Assembly: GCA_020853155.1 (NCBI GenBank)
Contig: JADYZL010000458.1
Location: 1 to 14,562, forward strand
Reading direction: 5' to 3'
Length of the DNA stretch: 14,562 bases
DNA from: Bryobacterales bacterium
GTDB taxonomy: Bacteria; Acidobacteriota; Terriglobia; Bryobacterales; Bryobacteraceae
Shown here: piece after piece, positions 6,936 through 13,566 of the stretch
Position numbering within the stretch: position 1 is the first letter of the stretch
Layout of the letters: the number at the start of each line of letters is the position of its first letter
Position numbers and translations under genes: made by a program
The notes under the pieces: model-generated
The model's input: only the letters and a program-made list of their open reading frames with translations
Told to the model about the DNA's origin: nothing
Databases searched by the model: none

Positions 6936-8306
6936 CTAGCCTTTCTCGAGCATTGAGGCAAGCCGCCCGAGCCCGTTGAGCGTCTCTTCGCGCGGGGATG
7001 CCACATCCGGCTCCTGGCGCAGGAAGCGCTCGATCTCCGGCTTTACCGCCAGAACGGTATCGAGCTTTGGATTGGCGCCTTTGCTGTAAGCGCCGAGGTT
7101 GATTAGGTCCTGCGCCTGTTCGTACCGGGCGAGGGACTCGCGCAGGGAGCGGGCGTGCTGGAGTTGTTGACGGTCGCTGATTTGGGAGGAGAGGCGGCTC
7201 ACCGAGCGGAGCACATCGATGGCGGGGTAATGACCGGCCGAACCAAGATCACGCGAGAGCACCACGTGGCCGTCCAGGATGGCGCGCACCGCGTCGCAGA
7301 TCGGCTCATTGAAGTCGTCGCCCTCCACGAGCACCGTGAAGAAGCCGGTAATCGAGCCGCGAGGAAAATTGCCGGCGCGTTCGAAGACCTTGGGGAGCAG
7401 ATTGAACACGGAGGGGGTATAGCCCTTTTGGCTGGGCGGTTCACCGGCCGCAAGGCCAATCTCGCGCTGCGCCATCGCAAGGCGGGTAACGGAATCCATC
7501 ACCATCAGGACGTTCGCGCCCTGGTCACGAAAATACTCCGCCACGGCCATGGCAACGAAGCAGGCGCGCACGCGAAGCGGCGCGGGCCGGTCGGAAGTCG
7601 CCACCACGACGACGGAACGCCGCAAGCCGTCGGGGCCGAGATCGTTCTCAATGAATTCGCGGACTTCCCGGTTTCGCTCGCCGATCAGCGCGATGACGGA
7701 GACATCGGCGGCGTTGTGCCGGGCCATCGCCCCCAACAGCGTACTCTTGCCGACGCCCGAGCCGCCGAAGATTCCGATGCGCTGGCCCTGGCCGCAAGGG
7801 AGCAATCCATCGATCACCCGGATGCCGGTGGCCAGTGGCTTGCGGATGTTCTCGCGGTCGAGCGGATTGGCCGGTTGCCGGTAGAGATCGTAGAGCTGGC
7901 GCGGAGCCATTCGCAGGGCTTCGGGTGGAGCAATGGCAGCATCGCCCACGCCGGGAACGTCCAGGAAGTTACCGAAGCCATCGAGGACTCGACCGAGCAG
8001 GTGAGGACCGACCTCGACACGAGCCGCTTCCGGCCGGGCGACCACCGTATCGCCCAAGTGAATGCCATCCGTCTCCTCAAGGGGGATCGAAAGGACCCGC
8101 TGATCCCGGAAGCCGACCACTTGCACGCGAATCCGGCGGCCGTGGGCGGTTTCCACCTCGCAGAAATCGCCAAGCGCGGCCATGGGGCCGATGGATTCGA
8201 TCAGCAAACCCACCGCCTGGGTGACGGCGCCGGTCCAACGGCTGAACTCCCGGCCAGCGAGGAACTGCCGCCCCGCGCTCGCTTCGAATAGCCGGGAGCG
8301 TGTCAT
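6936..8306 (-). CDS. fliI: Flagellum-specific type III export ATPase FliI
   Basis: The 456-residue protein starts at ATG 8306, which overlaps the fliH stop as ATGA and has AAGGAG seven bases upstream; the frame stays open to 8519, but that part is antisense-like sequence inside fliH. It has the F1-beta-like order: N-terminal beta domain (1-110), a P-loop ATPase core with Walker A GGSGVGKST (181-189), the catalytic-glutamate region IGERNREVREF (208-218), Walker B LMVMDSVTRLAMAQRE (267-282), the GLAAGEPPSQKGYTPSVF loop (284-301) and a C-terminal helical domain. The ring hydrolyses ATP at the cytoplasmic face of the export gate to release substrates from chaperones. Length and all motifs are normal, with no sign of damage. 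It is coupled to fliH upstream and fliJ downstream, its regulatory and stalk partners. Confidence 0.98.
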   Translation of the reverse strand: MTRSRLFEASAGRQFLAGREFSRWTGAVTQAVGLLIESIGPMAALGDFCEVETAHGRRIRVQVVGFRDQRVLSIPLEETDGIHLGDTVVARPEAARVEVGPHLLGRVLDGFGNFLDVPGVGDAAIAPPEALRMAPRQLYDLYRQPANPLDRENIRKPLATGIRVIDGLLPCGQGQRIGIFGGSGVGKSTLLGAMARHNAADVSVIALIGERNREVREFIENDLGPDGLRRSVVVVATSDRPAPLRVRACFVAMAVAEYFRDQGANVLMVMDSVTRLAMAQREIGLAAGEPPSQKGYTPSVFNLLPKVFERAGNFPRGSITGFFTVLVEGDDFNEPICDAVRAILDGHVVLSRDLGSAGHYPAIDVLRSVSRLSSQISDRQQLQHARSLRESLARYEQAQDLINLGAYSKGANPKLDTVLAVKPEIERFLRQEPDVASPREETLNGLGRLASMLEKG

Positions 8307-9019
8307 GGCGCACTCCTTCGAAGGCGGTCCACTAACCCGCTCTCGATCTCTTCGAGTTGGGTGGCGATGGACGCATCGAGCGTTCCGTAATCCGTATCGA
8401 AAAGCAATGCTCCTCTCGATAGCGATGCATCGGGCTCCACGCGAATGGCGCGTTTCGTGGAATGCGAAGCCAGCGCTTCCTCTACGGCAGCACGATCCGC
8501 CGGGTGAATGCGCACGCACTGGACCGTCTTGCCCGAGAGTCGTTCTAGCGCGGACCGGGTGAGACCCTGGAGCGCCTCTGGATCGATCTGGATCTGGCGG
8601 TTCAATATCTTTTCGGCGATCGCGATGGAGAGCTTGGCGAGGTCGGCATCCGCCTGTTCGAGCAACTCTCGCCGGGCGGTCTCCGCGCCATGCAGGGTCG
8701 CCGCAATCTGCGCCCGGAAGGCATCCACTTCTCCCTGGTTTTGCGCAAGGCCCTTCCGGAAGCCGGCATCGAAGCCAGATTGATACGAGGCGCCGGCGCC
8801 CGATTCCGCCTCAGCCCGCACCCGCCGCAGTTCGTTCTGCACGGCGGCCAACTCTTCTTCAAAGGCGCTGCGCGTCTCACGCGTGCCAGTGCGCTCCGGC
8901 GCGGTTGCGCGCATCGCTCCGGCGCCCTCCGCCGCTCCGGCCAGCGCCATCCACCCGGTGGCATCGCCCTGTTGCGCCGTTTCCCGAAGAACTCCGGCGG
9001 GGAGCAGCTTAGCTGACAT
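8303..9019 (-). CDS. fliH: Flagellar assembly protein FliH (negative regulator of FliI)
   Basis: The start chosen is ATG 9019, which overlaps the last 11 bases of fliG and has a purine-rich GGAGAAGAG just upstream; the frame is open to 9103, but those codons belong to fliG. The 238-residue product has a variable N-terminus, a long charged helix (about 50-75), the Gly/Ala-spaced YQSGFDAGFRKGLAQNQ segment (79-95) characteristic of FliH/YscL, another helix (95-130), and a globular C-terminal FliI-binding half (LSIAIAEKILNRQIQIDPEAL at about 130-150, then VRIHPADRA and GALLFDTDYGTLDASI). It dimerises, binds the FliI N-terminus, and links the ATPase to the C-ring. It ends ATGA into fliI, so the two partners are made in coupled fashion. 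Family certainty is high from context plus motifs. Confidence 0.93.
   Translation of the reverse strand: MSAKLLPAGVLRETAQQGDATGWMALAGAAEGAGAMRATAPERTGTRETRSAFEEELAAVQNELRRVRAEAESGAGASYQSGFDAGFRKGLAQNQGEVDAFRAQIAATLHGAETARRELLEQADADLAKLSIAIAEKILNRQIQIDPEALQGLTRSALERLSGKTVQCVRIHPADRAAVEEALASHSTKRAIRVEPDASLSRGALLFDTDYGTLDASIATQLEEIESGLVDRLRRSAP
8313..8318 (-). promoter_or_regulatory. Shine-Dalgarno of fliI
   Basis: On the minus strand AAGGAG lies seven bases before the ATG at 8306. It supports this start over any of the upstream in-frame codons, and lies inside the end of fliH. Confidence 0.8.
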
Positions 9020-10088
9020 ACTCTTCTCCACCGCCGCCCAGGTTGATCGCGCCCTCGTTCTCCAACTGGCGCACCACGCCGATGATCTGTTGCTGCGCCT
9101 CATCGACGTCGCGGATCTTCACCGGCCCCAACGCATCCATGTCCTCGCGCAGCATGTCGGCGGCGCGACCCGACATCACTTTGATGAAGTGCTGGCGCAG
9201 CACTTCACTTGTGCCTTTGAGTGCGACGGTAAGCAGCTTGCGATCCACCCGCGCGAGAATCTCGCGGATCGCATTCGCGTCGAGCTTGATGATGTCTTCA
9301 AAGACGAACATCAAGTGGCGGATACTCTTGCTGAGCACTTCGTCGTTGCTCTCGATCTGGTCGAGAATCTCCTTGGTGGAGTTGGCGTCCAACCGGTTGA
9401 AGAGTTCGGCGACTGCCTGAATGCCACCGTAGGATTCCCGGCTATACTCCCCAAGTTCCTGGATTCTCTGGCCGATGATCGCGGCGATACGGGAAACGAT
9501 TTCGGGAGAAATGCGGTCGAGATTCGCCATGCGGGTGGCGATATCGGCGTGGCACTCCGGCGGGAGTGAGGTAAGCAGCGCCGCCGCCTGCGTCGTATTC
9601 AAGTGCGACAGGATCAGCGCGATCGTCTGTGGGTGCTCGTTCTGAATGAACTTGGCAAGCTGCTGCGGGTCGGCCTTCTGCAAAGGGTCGAACGTGGCTG
9701 CATCTTCGCCGATCGTCTGGACGAGGCGGTCGAGAATGCGCCGGGCCGGTTCGTTGCCGAAGGCATTCACCAGCATCTTCCGCGCGTAGTCCATGCCGCC
9801 CTTCACCACGTACTCACGGGCGACCGTCATCTGGTAGAACTCTTCTAGGATGTCCTCGGCGTTCTGCGCGGTGATGGTCGAGGAACGGGCGATTTCCTTC
9901 GAGATGCTCTGAACCTCGTCTTCGCTCAAATGCCGCACCAGTTCCGCTCCGGCCTTCTCGCCCAGAATCACCAGAAGCATGGCGGCCTTGCGTGCGCCGC
10001 TGAACTTATCGGTGCTGCGCTTCTTGGCAGTGGCATCGGGCGCAGGCAGCACCGCCAGAGCCGTGGCGGCATCGGAGCCGGCGCTCAT
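9009..10088 (-). CDS. fliG: Flagellar motor switch protein FliG
   Basis: The 359-residue protein starts at ATG 10088, overlapping the fliF stop as ATGA with GGAGG seven bases upstream. After a disordered, Ala-rich tail (1-28), the FliF-binding domain begins at FSGARKAAMLLVILGEKAGAE. The middle domain carries the EHPQ motif (151-154), which binds FliM, and the hydrophobic helix IALILSHL. The C-terminal domain carries FVFEDIIKLD (261-270), the torque-helix region AIREILARVDRKLLTVALKGTSE, and the conserved GPVKIRDVDEAQQQI (321-335). It couples MotA/B-driven torque to the MS ring and changes conformation for direction switching. All domains are intact and length is usual. The switch partners FliM and FliN are not in this window. 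Confidence 0.98.
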   Translation of the reverse strand: MSAGSDAATALAVLPAPDATAKKRSTDKFSGARKAAMLLVILGEKAGAELVRHLSEDEVQSISKEIARSSTITAQNAEDILEEFYQMTVAREYVVKGGMDYARKMLVNAFGNEPARRILDRLVQTIGEDAATFDPLQKADPQQLAKFIQNEHPQTIALILSHLNTTQAAALLTSLPPECHADIATRMANLDRISPEIVSRIAAIIGQRIQELGEYSRESYGGIQAVAELFNRLDANSTKEILDQIESNDEVLSKSIRHLMFVFEDIIKLDANAIREILARVDRKLLTVALKGTSEVLRQHFIKVMSGRAADMLREDMDALGPVKIRDVDEAQQQIIGVVRQLENEGAINLGGGGEEYVS

Positions 10089-11821
10089 CGGCGATCCTCC
10101 GTCAACCAACTACGGAGGATCTGCGCCGCGCCGGCGGGATCCTTCTGTACCGTGTCAATCAAATGGCCGGTGAGGACATCGGCGTCACTCCTTGGCTTCA
10201 CTCCTTTGAGCGATGCCAGGGCCGCATTCTCTTTCACCTTCAGTCTCTCCTGCTGTTCGTGGATCAGGGCCTCCAAGTTGCCACTGCCCGTGTCGAATCC
10301 TTCGGGGAGCGCCGCTTCCGCGCCGGCGCGGGGCAACGTTTGCGCCACTCCGGGCGCGCCCAGCGCGGGTGCGGACGACATCGCGGTCACCTTGCGGATC
10401 TTCCCCCGCCGCCGGCGCATCAGGATCCCCGTACCAAGCAGGAGCAGAAGCACACCTCCACCCGCGGCGCCCCATACCCACAGGGGAACTGCCTGGGGGA
10501 GGAAGGAAAGCCAGTCCGGCAGCGGGAAACCGGTCGTCGAGCCGGGAGCGGGCGCTACGCCCGGGGGCGGCGGCTCGGAGATCGTCGCGTCAAACGGGAG
10601 GGCTTCCACCACGAGCTGATCGCCGCGCTCCTCCTGCAAGCCCAGGGCCCCGGTTACGAGTTCCCGAATGCTATCCACGGTTTGCTGGCTGGGCGCTTCG
10701 AGGATGCGTTTGGCATCCTTTCCCGCCCCCTCCCAGCGCAGTTTATGATCTACGAGAACGGCCACGGAAACCCGTTTCAGCACCCCTCGCGGAACCACCG
10801 TATGGCGCACCGTGCGGCTGGTTTGGAAGTTCACGGATTCACTCCGGCGCACCACTCCCGACGAAGCCGGGCGCGCGGCGGCGCCGCTCCTAGGCAGGTT
10901 GGACGCCGTCCCGGGAACGCCGCCGCTGCGCGTGCCGTTGGCGACGTCCTCCTGCTTCTGGGTGCTCGTCATCACGGAGTTCTCGGGGTCGAAAGTCTCC
11001 GCGCTCTCATTCCCGCTCGTCATGTCGAGATCCGCCGACACGCTGGCGCGGTAGCGGCCCGGCCCTAGCAACGGGTCGAGCGTCAAGCTCAATTTGGATT
11101 CGAGATCCGCCTCTACCTTGTGGCGGTATTGCAGGATCGCCTCGGGCGGCTCCTGGGCGTCGTCCATTCCTGCCTGCTTGGGACGGCTAAGGAGATTGCC
11201 GCGCATGTCGATGATCGAGACCTGTTCCGGCCGCAGACCCTCCACCGCGCTCGCCACCAGATGCGCGATGGCTGCCGACTGTCTCGGATCCATCGTCGCG
11301 CCGGGGCGCAGCTTCACCATGACGCTGCCCTTGGCCGGCTCCTGGTTCTCCAGAAAGACGGAGTTCTTGGCGAACGTGACGTGTACCCGCGCCTGTTCGA
11401 TGGCTTGAATCGTGCGCAGGCTGCGCTCCAGTTCCCCTTCGATCGCCCGCTTGTAGTTGATATGTTCCGTGAAATCCGTGGCGCCGAAATTCGTTTGATC
11501 GAAGATCTCGAAGCCGATGCGACCGGTTTGCGGAAGGCCCTGCGCCGCCAGGCTTAGGCGCTGCTCCGCCACCTGCGCGGAAGGCACCGAGATGCGCGTC
11601 CCCGCATCGTTCAGCCGCACGGGGATGCCGGCCTCTTTGAGGCGCGTCACGATCTGCCCGGCTTCTTCCGGGTTCAGATTCTCGAACAGCGGCTGAAAGT
11701 CCCGTTCGGTCTGCCAAGCCACAAACGCATAGATTCCCCCGACCAGCGCCACCACGGCAGCGCCGATGACAACCCGCTGACGCAAGCTAAGGTTGGTAAA
11801 GAGCTGGATCAATTGCGTCAT
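10085..11821 (-). CDS. fliF: Flagellar MS-ring protein FliF
   Basis: The 578-residue protein has the normal FliF plan. Transmembrane helix 1 spans about 17-36 (VVIGAAVVALVGGIYAFVAW), and transmembrane helix 2 about 447-468 (PLWVWGAAGGGVLLLLLGTGILM, followed by MRRRRGK). Between them lie the ring-building motifs: FQPLFENLNPEEAGQIV (42-58), the RLSLAAQGLPQTG loop, DFTEHINYKRAIEGELERS (116-134), the ARVHVTF strand, and the segment around KVEADLESKL (235-244). A low-complexity Ser/Gly/Arg stretch at 290-330 matches the variable beta-collar region. The C-terminal tail (about 545-578) binds FliG. FliF polymerises in the inner membrane as the base of the motor and houses the export gate. Its only strong ribosome site (GGAGGAG, 13 or more bases upstream) is poorly spaced, and its ATG overlaps the end of a 77-codon frame, so expression may depend on coupling. 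Confidence 0.98.
   Translation of the reverse strand: MTQLIQLFTNLSLRQRVVIGAAVVALVGGIYAFVAWQTERDFQPLFENLNPEEAGQIVTRLKEAGIPVRLNDAGTRISVPSAQVAEQRLSLAAQGLPQTGRIGFEIFDQTNFGATDFTEHINYKRAIEGELERSLRTIQAIEQARVHVTFAKNSVFLENQEPAKGSVMVKLRPGATMDPRQSAAIAHLVASAVEGLRPEQVSIIDMRGNLLSRPKQAGMDDAQEPPEAILQYRHKVEADLESKLSLTLDPLLGPGRYRASVSADLDMTSGNESAETFDPENSVMTSTQKQEDVANGTRSGGVPGTASNLPRSGAAARPASSGVVRRSESVNFQTSRTVRHTVVPRGVLKRVSVAVLVDHKLRWEGAGKDAKRILEAPSQQTVDSIRELVTGALGLQEERGDQLVVEALPFDATISEPPPPGVAPAPGSTTGFPLPDWLSFLPQAVPLWVWGAAGGGVLLLLLGTGILMRRRRGKIRKVTAMSSAPALGAPGVAQTLPRAGAEAALPEGFDTGSGNLEALIHEQQERLKVKENAALASLKGVKPRSDADVLTGHLIDTVQKDPAGAAQILRSWLTEDRR
10096..10100 (-). promoter_or_regulatory. Shine-Dalgarno of fliG
   Basis: GGAGG on the minus strand, seven bases before ATG 10088 and inside the end of fliF. 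It fixes the fliG start at the ATGA overlap. Confidence 0.8.
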
Positions 11822-12051
11822 CTCGCCGTCAGAACTCCTCCACCGCTAAGCCGCCATCCCGGAGCCTCATCGCGGAACCGCGCCGCCTCGCAGGCGCCCC
11901 TCGGGACGTCGCGGCTGCCCAGCCTTCGACACGGGCGGCCTGCCTCGCGCCGCGGGCTGCCTGCTCGCCCGGCCGGGTTCCCGATCTGGCTCCCCGGCCC
12001 TATGGCTCCATGGCGGGGTTCGCTCCCCGAGGCTTGGCTGCTTCCCGGCAT
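11818..12051 (-). CDS. Possible small coupled ORF in the fliE-fliF spacer (77 codons, doubtful)
   Basis: An ATG at 12051 opens 77 codons that end in TGA at 11818-11820, overlapping the fliF ATG as ATGA, the same coupling seen at fliF/fliG and fliH/fliI. The predicted peptide is rich in Gly, Arg, Ala, Ser and Pro, has no hydrophobic segment and resembles no family I know. No Shine-Dalgarno precedes it, but a sigma-28-like promoter would start transcription about 2-4 bases upstream, which could permit leaderless translation. The composition is what any frame through such GC-rich DNA would give, so a structured leader or repeat is at least as likely. Treat as a hypothesis. Confidence 0.22.
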   Translation of the reverse strand: MPGSSQASGSEPRHGAIGPGSQIGNPAGRAGSPRREAGRPCRRLGSRDVPRGACEAARFRDEAPGWRLSGGGVLTAR

Positions 12052-12103
12052 TCAGGCGTTTATCGGCGGACCACCGGCGAAACTTGAGGCATATCGCGGG
12101 AAT
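11822..12103 (-). other. GC-rich, hairpin-rich spacer between fliE and fliF
   Basis: These 282 bases interrupt an operon in which most other junctions overlap or are shorter than 100 bases. They hold a sigma-28-like promoter at the fliE end and, after it, about 230 bases of very GC-rich sequence with several inverted repeats: CGGGG/CCCCG with a six-base loop (12014-12029), ATGG/CCAT (12002-12011), the palindrome CCCGGCCGGG (11968-11977), and CGCC/GGCG around a five-base loop near 11890. The stretch could be a dispersed intergenic repeat, a structured leader of fliF, a small RNA, or the small coupled frame listed separately. Confidence 0.6.
12060..12087 (-). promoter_or_regulatory. Sigma-28 (FliA)-like promoter internal to the flagellar operon
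   Basis: The minus strand reads TCAAGTTT, 12 bases, then GCCGATAA. The enterobacterial FliA consensus is TAAAGTTT-N11-GCCGATAA, so 15 of 16 positions match, including the whole -10, with a spacer one base longer than ideal. Transcription would begin near 12053 and run through the spacer into fliF. No FliA gene is in the window to confirm that the factor exists in this organism. Confidence 0.55.
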
Positions 12104-12442
12104 TTAGATCTGCATTCGCATAATCTCCTGGTAACCCTGAATGAGCTTGTTCCTAACCTGCAGCAGCAGTTCAAACGAGACTTGTGCTTCCTGCGCCTGA
12201 ATGGCAACCGTATGTAATTCGACGTTCTCTCCGCGCAGGAGCTGATTCCGCAGCTCGCCCGAGGCCTTCGCGCTGCTTTCCACGCGCGCCATCGCCCCGG
12301 CGAGTTCACCGGCGAAGGAGGCGGCGGGAGCAGCGCCATTGGAAATCTCGCCCATGGATGCCTTGGCGCCCTGGCGCGATGGCGTCAGCGCTCCCAGCCC
12401 GAAGAGACCGGAAGCGATATTCGGAATCGAGGGGATCATCAC
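12104..12442 (-). CDS. fliE: Flagellar hook-basal body protein FliE
   Basis: The 112-residue protein has an N-terminal variable part, a Ala/Gly-rich middle (FAGELAGAMARVESSAKAS) and the diagnostic FliE C-terminus: VELHTVAIQAQEAQVSFELLLQV, then RNKLIQGYQEIMRMQI. FliE joins the MS ring to the proximal rod and is among the first rod-type export substrates. Two starts are adjacent: GTG at 12442 and ATG at 12439. AAGGAG lies 8 bases before the GTG and 11 before the ATG, so the GTG fits spacing slightly better; the difference is one residue. It follows flgC after 91 bases and precedes the 282-base spacer before fliF. Length is normal for the family. Confidence 0.95.
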   Translation of the reverse strand: MMIPSIPNIASGLFGLGALTPSRQGAKASMGEISNGAAPAASFAGELAGAMARVESSAKASGELRNQLLRGENVELHTVAIQAQEAQVSFELLLQVRNKLIQGYQEIMRMQI

Positions 12443-12450
12443 AATGCGTT

Positions 12451-12456
12451 CTCCTT
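12451..12456 (-). promoter_or_regulatory. Shine-Dalgarno of fliE
   Basis: AAGGAG on the minus strand, 8 bases before GTG 12442 and 11 before ATG 12439. The spacing favours the GTG start. Confidence 0.7.
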
Positions 12457-12520
12457 TAGAGCCAATGACTTCGACGCAGCCGGGCGCAAACCATCGTCCG
12501 CCCGCACGCCTCTTTCCCGG

Positions 12521-12532
12521 CGGGTAAACCCG
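12521..12532 (-). other. Small hairpin directly after the flgC stop
   Basis: Arms CGGGT and ACCCG flank two bases immediately after the flgC TGA, with a second CCCG/CGGG pair overlapping it. There is no U-tract. It may affect mRNA processing between flgC and fliE, or mean nothing. Confidence 0.25.
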
Positions 12533-12533
12533 A

Positions 12534-12977
12534 TCAGGCGCGGAAGAGTTCGAGCGACCGGCGCACCATGTCCTTGGTGGCCGACATCACGGCGATGTTC
12601 GCTTCGTAGGCCCGGGCCGCGCCTTGCAGGTTCACCATCTCTTCCGCCGGCTGAATACTGGGGTAGGCAACATAGCCCTTGGCGTCCGCGTCGGGATGGC
12701 CCGGTTGATAGCGCATCTCCACCGCTTGCGGATCTTCCCTCACCTCGCGCACCGCCACTCCCATCTGAGCGCCATCCATCGCGGAAGCGAACACATCCTG
12801 GAAGGAGCTCGCGGGCAGCGCGGTCGATTCAAATACGACATCCTTGCGCAGATACGGGCCGCCGCCCGGCGTGCGGGTGGTTTCCGCGTTCGCAAGATTT
12901 TCGGCAAGCGCCTGCAGGCGGGCACGCTGCGCGTCGAGGCCCGAAGCGCTAATCGAAAGTGTGTTCATCAGACTCAT
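12534..12977 (-). CDS. flgC: Flagellar proximal rod protein FlgC
   Basis: The 147-residue protein carries the rod signature near the N-terminus (LSISASGLDAQRARLQALAENLANAETT), the FlgC-specific GGPYLRKDVVFES segment (39-51), the central VREVREDPQAVEMRYQPGHPDADAKGYVAYPSI region, and the C-terminal rod helix MVNLQGAARAYEANIAVMSATKDMVRRSLEL. It assembles with FlgB, FlgF and FliE into the proximal rod in the periplasm after type III export, and has no cleavable signal peptide. The ATG shares one base with the flgB stop (TGATG), with a purine-rich AAGGAAGGGAA just upstream. Length is slightly above the usual 135-140, with no defects. Confidence 0.97.
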   Translation of the reverse strand: MSLMNTLSISASGLDAQRARLQALAENLANAETTRTPGGGPYLRKDVVFESTALPASSFQDVFASAMDGAQMGVAVREVREDPQAVEMRYQPGHPDADAKGYVAYPSIQPAEEMVNLQGAARAYEANIAVMSATKDMVRRSLELFRA

Positions 12978-13345
12978 CAGGAGTTCCCTTCCTTGATCGC
13001 GAGGCGAATCGTACGGTAGCGGCTGGCCAGCAGCGCAGACCCCAGTTCGAAGCGCATGGCGTTGTCGGCCAGCATCCGCGCTTCCCGGTCCAGATTCACG
13101 TTGTTGCCGTCGTTGTTCAACGCGAGGCCTTCCACCTCCGTGACGGCGGGCGACGTGGAACGGCGCCCTGCCGCTTGGCCGGCCCTCGTTTGCGAGAGTG
13201 CCGACGCGAGTTCGTCCTGAAAATTGACGTCTCGCGTCCGGTAGCCCGGAGTATCGAGGTTGGCGATGTTGGATGCCACCAGCTTCTGCCGGGTAGCGAG
13301 GAGATCAAGGTAAACTTCGAGCGATTGTGCAACGCGGTCTATCAT
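12977..13345 (-). CDS. flgB: Flagellar proximal rod protein FlgB
   Basis: The 122-residue protein starts at ATG 13345 (MIDRVAQSLEVYLDLLATRQ), although the frame is open to 13441. Homologues begin at this MIDR-like residue, and the extra codons would cross the promoter region. The signature KLVASNIANLDTPGYRTRDVNF (24-45), followed by the loop and the NNVNLDREARMLADNAMRFELGSALLASRYRTI C-terminal rod helix, defines FlgB. It is the first gene of the operon and the most proximal rod subunit. No Shine-Dalgarno precedes the ATG. A sigma-54-like element ends 14 bases upstream, implying an almost leaderless message or a different, unseen start site. The gene ends TGATG into flgC. Confidence 0.96.
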   Translation of the reverse strand: MIDRVAQSLEVYLDLLATRQKLVASNIANLDTPGYRTRDVNFQDELASALSQTRAGQAAGRRSTSPAVTEVEGLALNNDGNNVNLDREARMLADNAMRFELGSALLASRYRTIRLAIKEGNS

Positions 13346-13358
13346 GCGCGAAGGACCA

Positions 13359-13374
13359 TGCAGTTCGCATGCCA
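13359..13374 (-). promoter_or_regulatory. Sigma-54-like -24/-12 promoter before flgB
   Basis: The minus strand reads TGGCATGCGAACTGCA. Against TGGCACG-N4-TTGCA it matches 10 of 12 defined positions, with GG and GC exactly 12 bases apart, the invariant spacing of RpoN promoters. It lies in the only space available for an operon promoter, after the upstream terminator. The weakness is distance: transcription would start near 13348, only about 3 bases before the flgB ATG. Confidence 0.45.
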
Positions 13375-13510
13375 GCCGGAACGGACTGAAAACAGAAGCG
13401 TTTTGGGAGGGAGTGAGGTGACGGGATCTCGCCGGTGGCAAAGACTTGCCGCGCCGTTCCCGTCACCAGGACGAGAGTGGTGCGGCTGCGAAAATCGGGC
13501 AGGCTGCACG

Positions 13511-13559
13511 AAAAGAGGGGCGCATCCCGCGTGGCAAGCAGCGTGGCGGGATGCGCTCC
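13511..13559 (-). terminator. Rho-independent terminator after the parvulin gene
   Basis: On the minus strand a stem of 14 pairs (one G-U), built on the perfect 11-base arms GCGCATCCCGC/GCGGGATGCGC, closes a 15-base loop and is followed by TCTTTT. It begins 8 bases after the parvulin stop codon and isolates that gene from flgB. On the plus strand no U-tract follows, so it acts one way. Confidence 0.85.
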
Positions 13560-13566
13560 AGTTTCT

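Noticed and set aside
7155..8291. A 378-codon plus-strand frame across fliI.
   Set aside because: It is a shadow of the intact fliI gene on the other strand, with His/Arg-rich composition and no family signature.
8307..8519. An upstream extension of fliI by 71 codons.
   Set aside because: The extension lies within fliH in another frame, while the ATG at 8306 has a perfect AAGGAG and an ATGA overlap, and gives normal FliI length. The same reasoning removes upstream extensions of fliH, fliG and flgB.
11813..12217. A 134-codon plus-strand frame through the spacer and the end of fliE.
   Set aside because: Its 3' third is antisense to the conserved fliE C-terminus, and it has no ribosome site or promoter on the plus strand.
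12478..12493. A second sigma-54-like site before fliE (TGGTTTGCGCCCGGCT on the minus strand).
   Set aside because: Only the GG and GC dinucleotides and a few flanking bases fit; the rest of both elements differs from the consensus, and fliE can be read from the flgB promoter.
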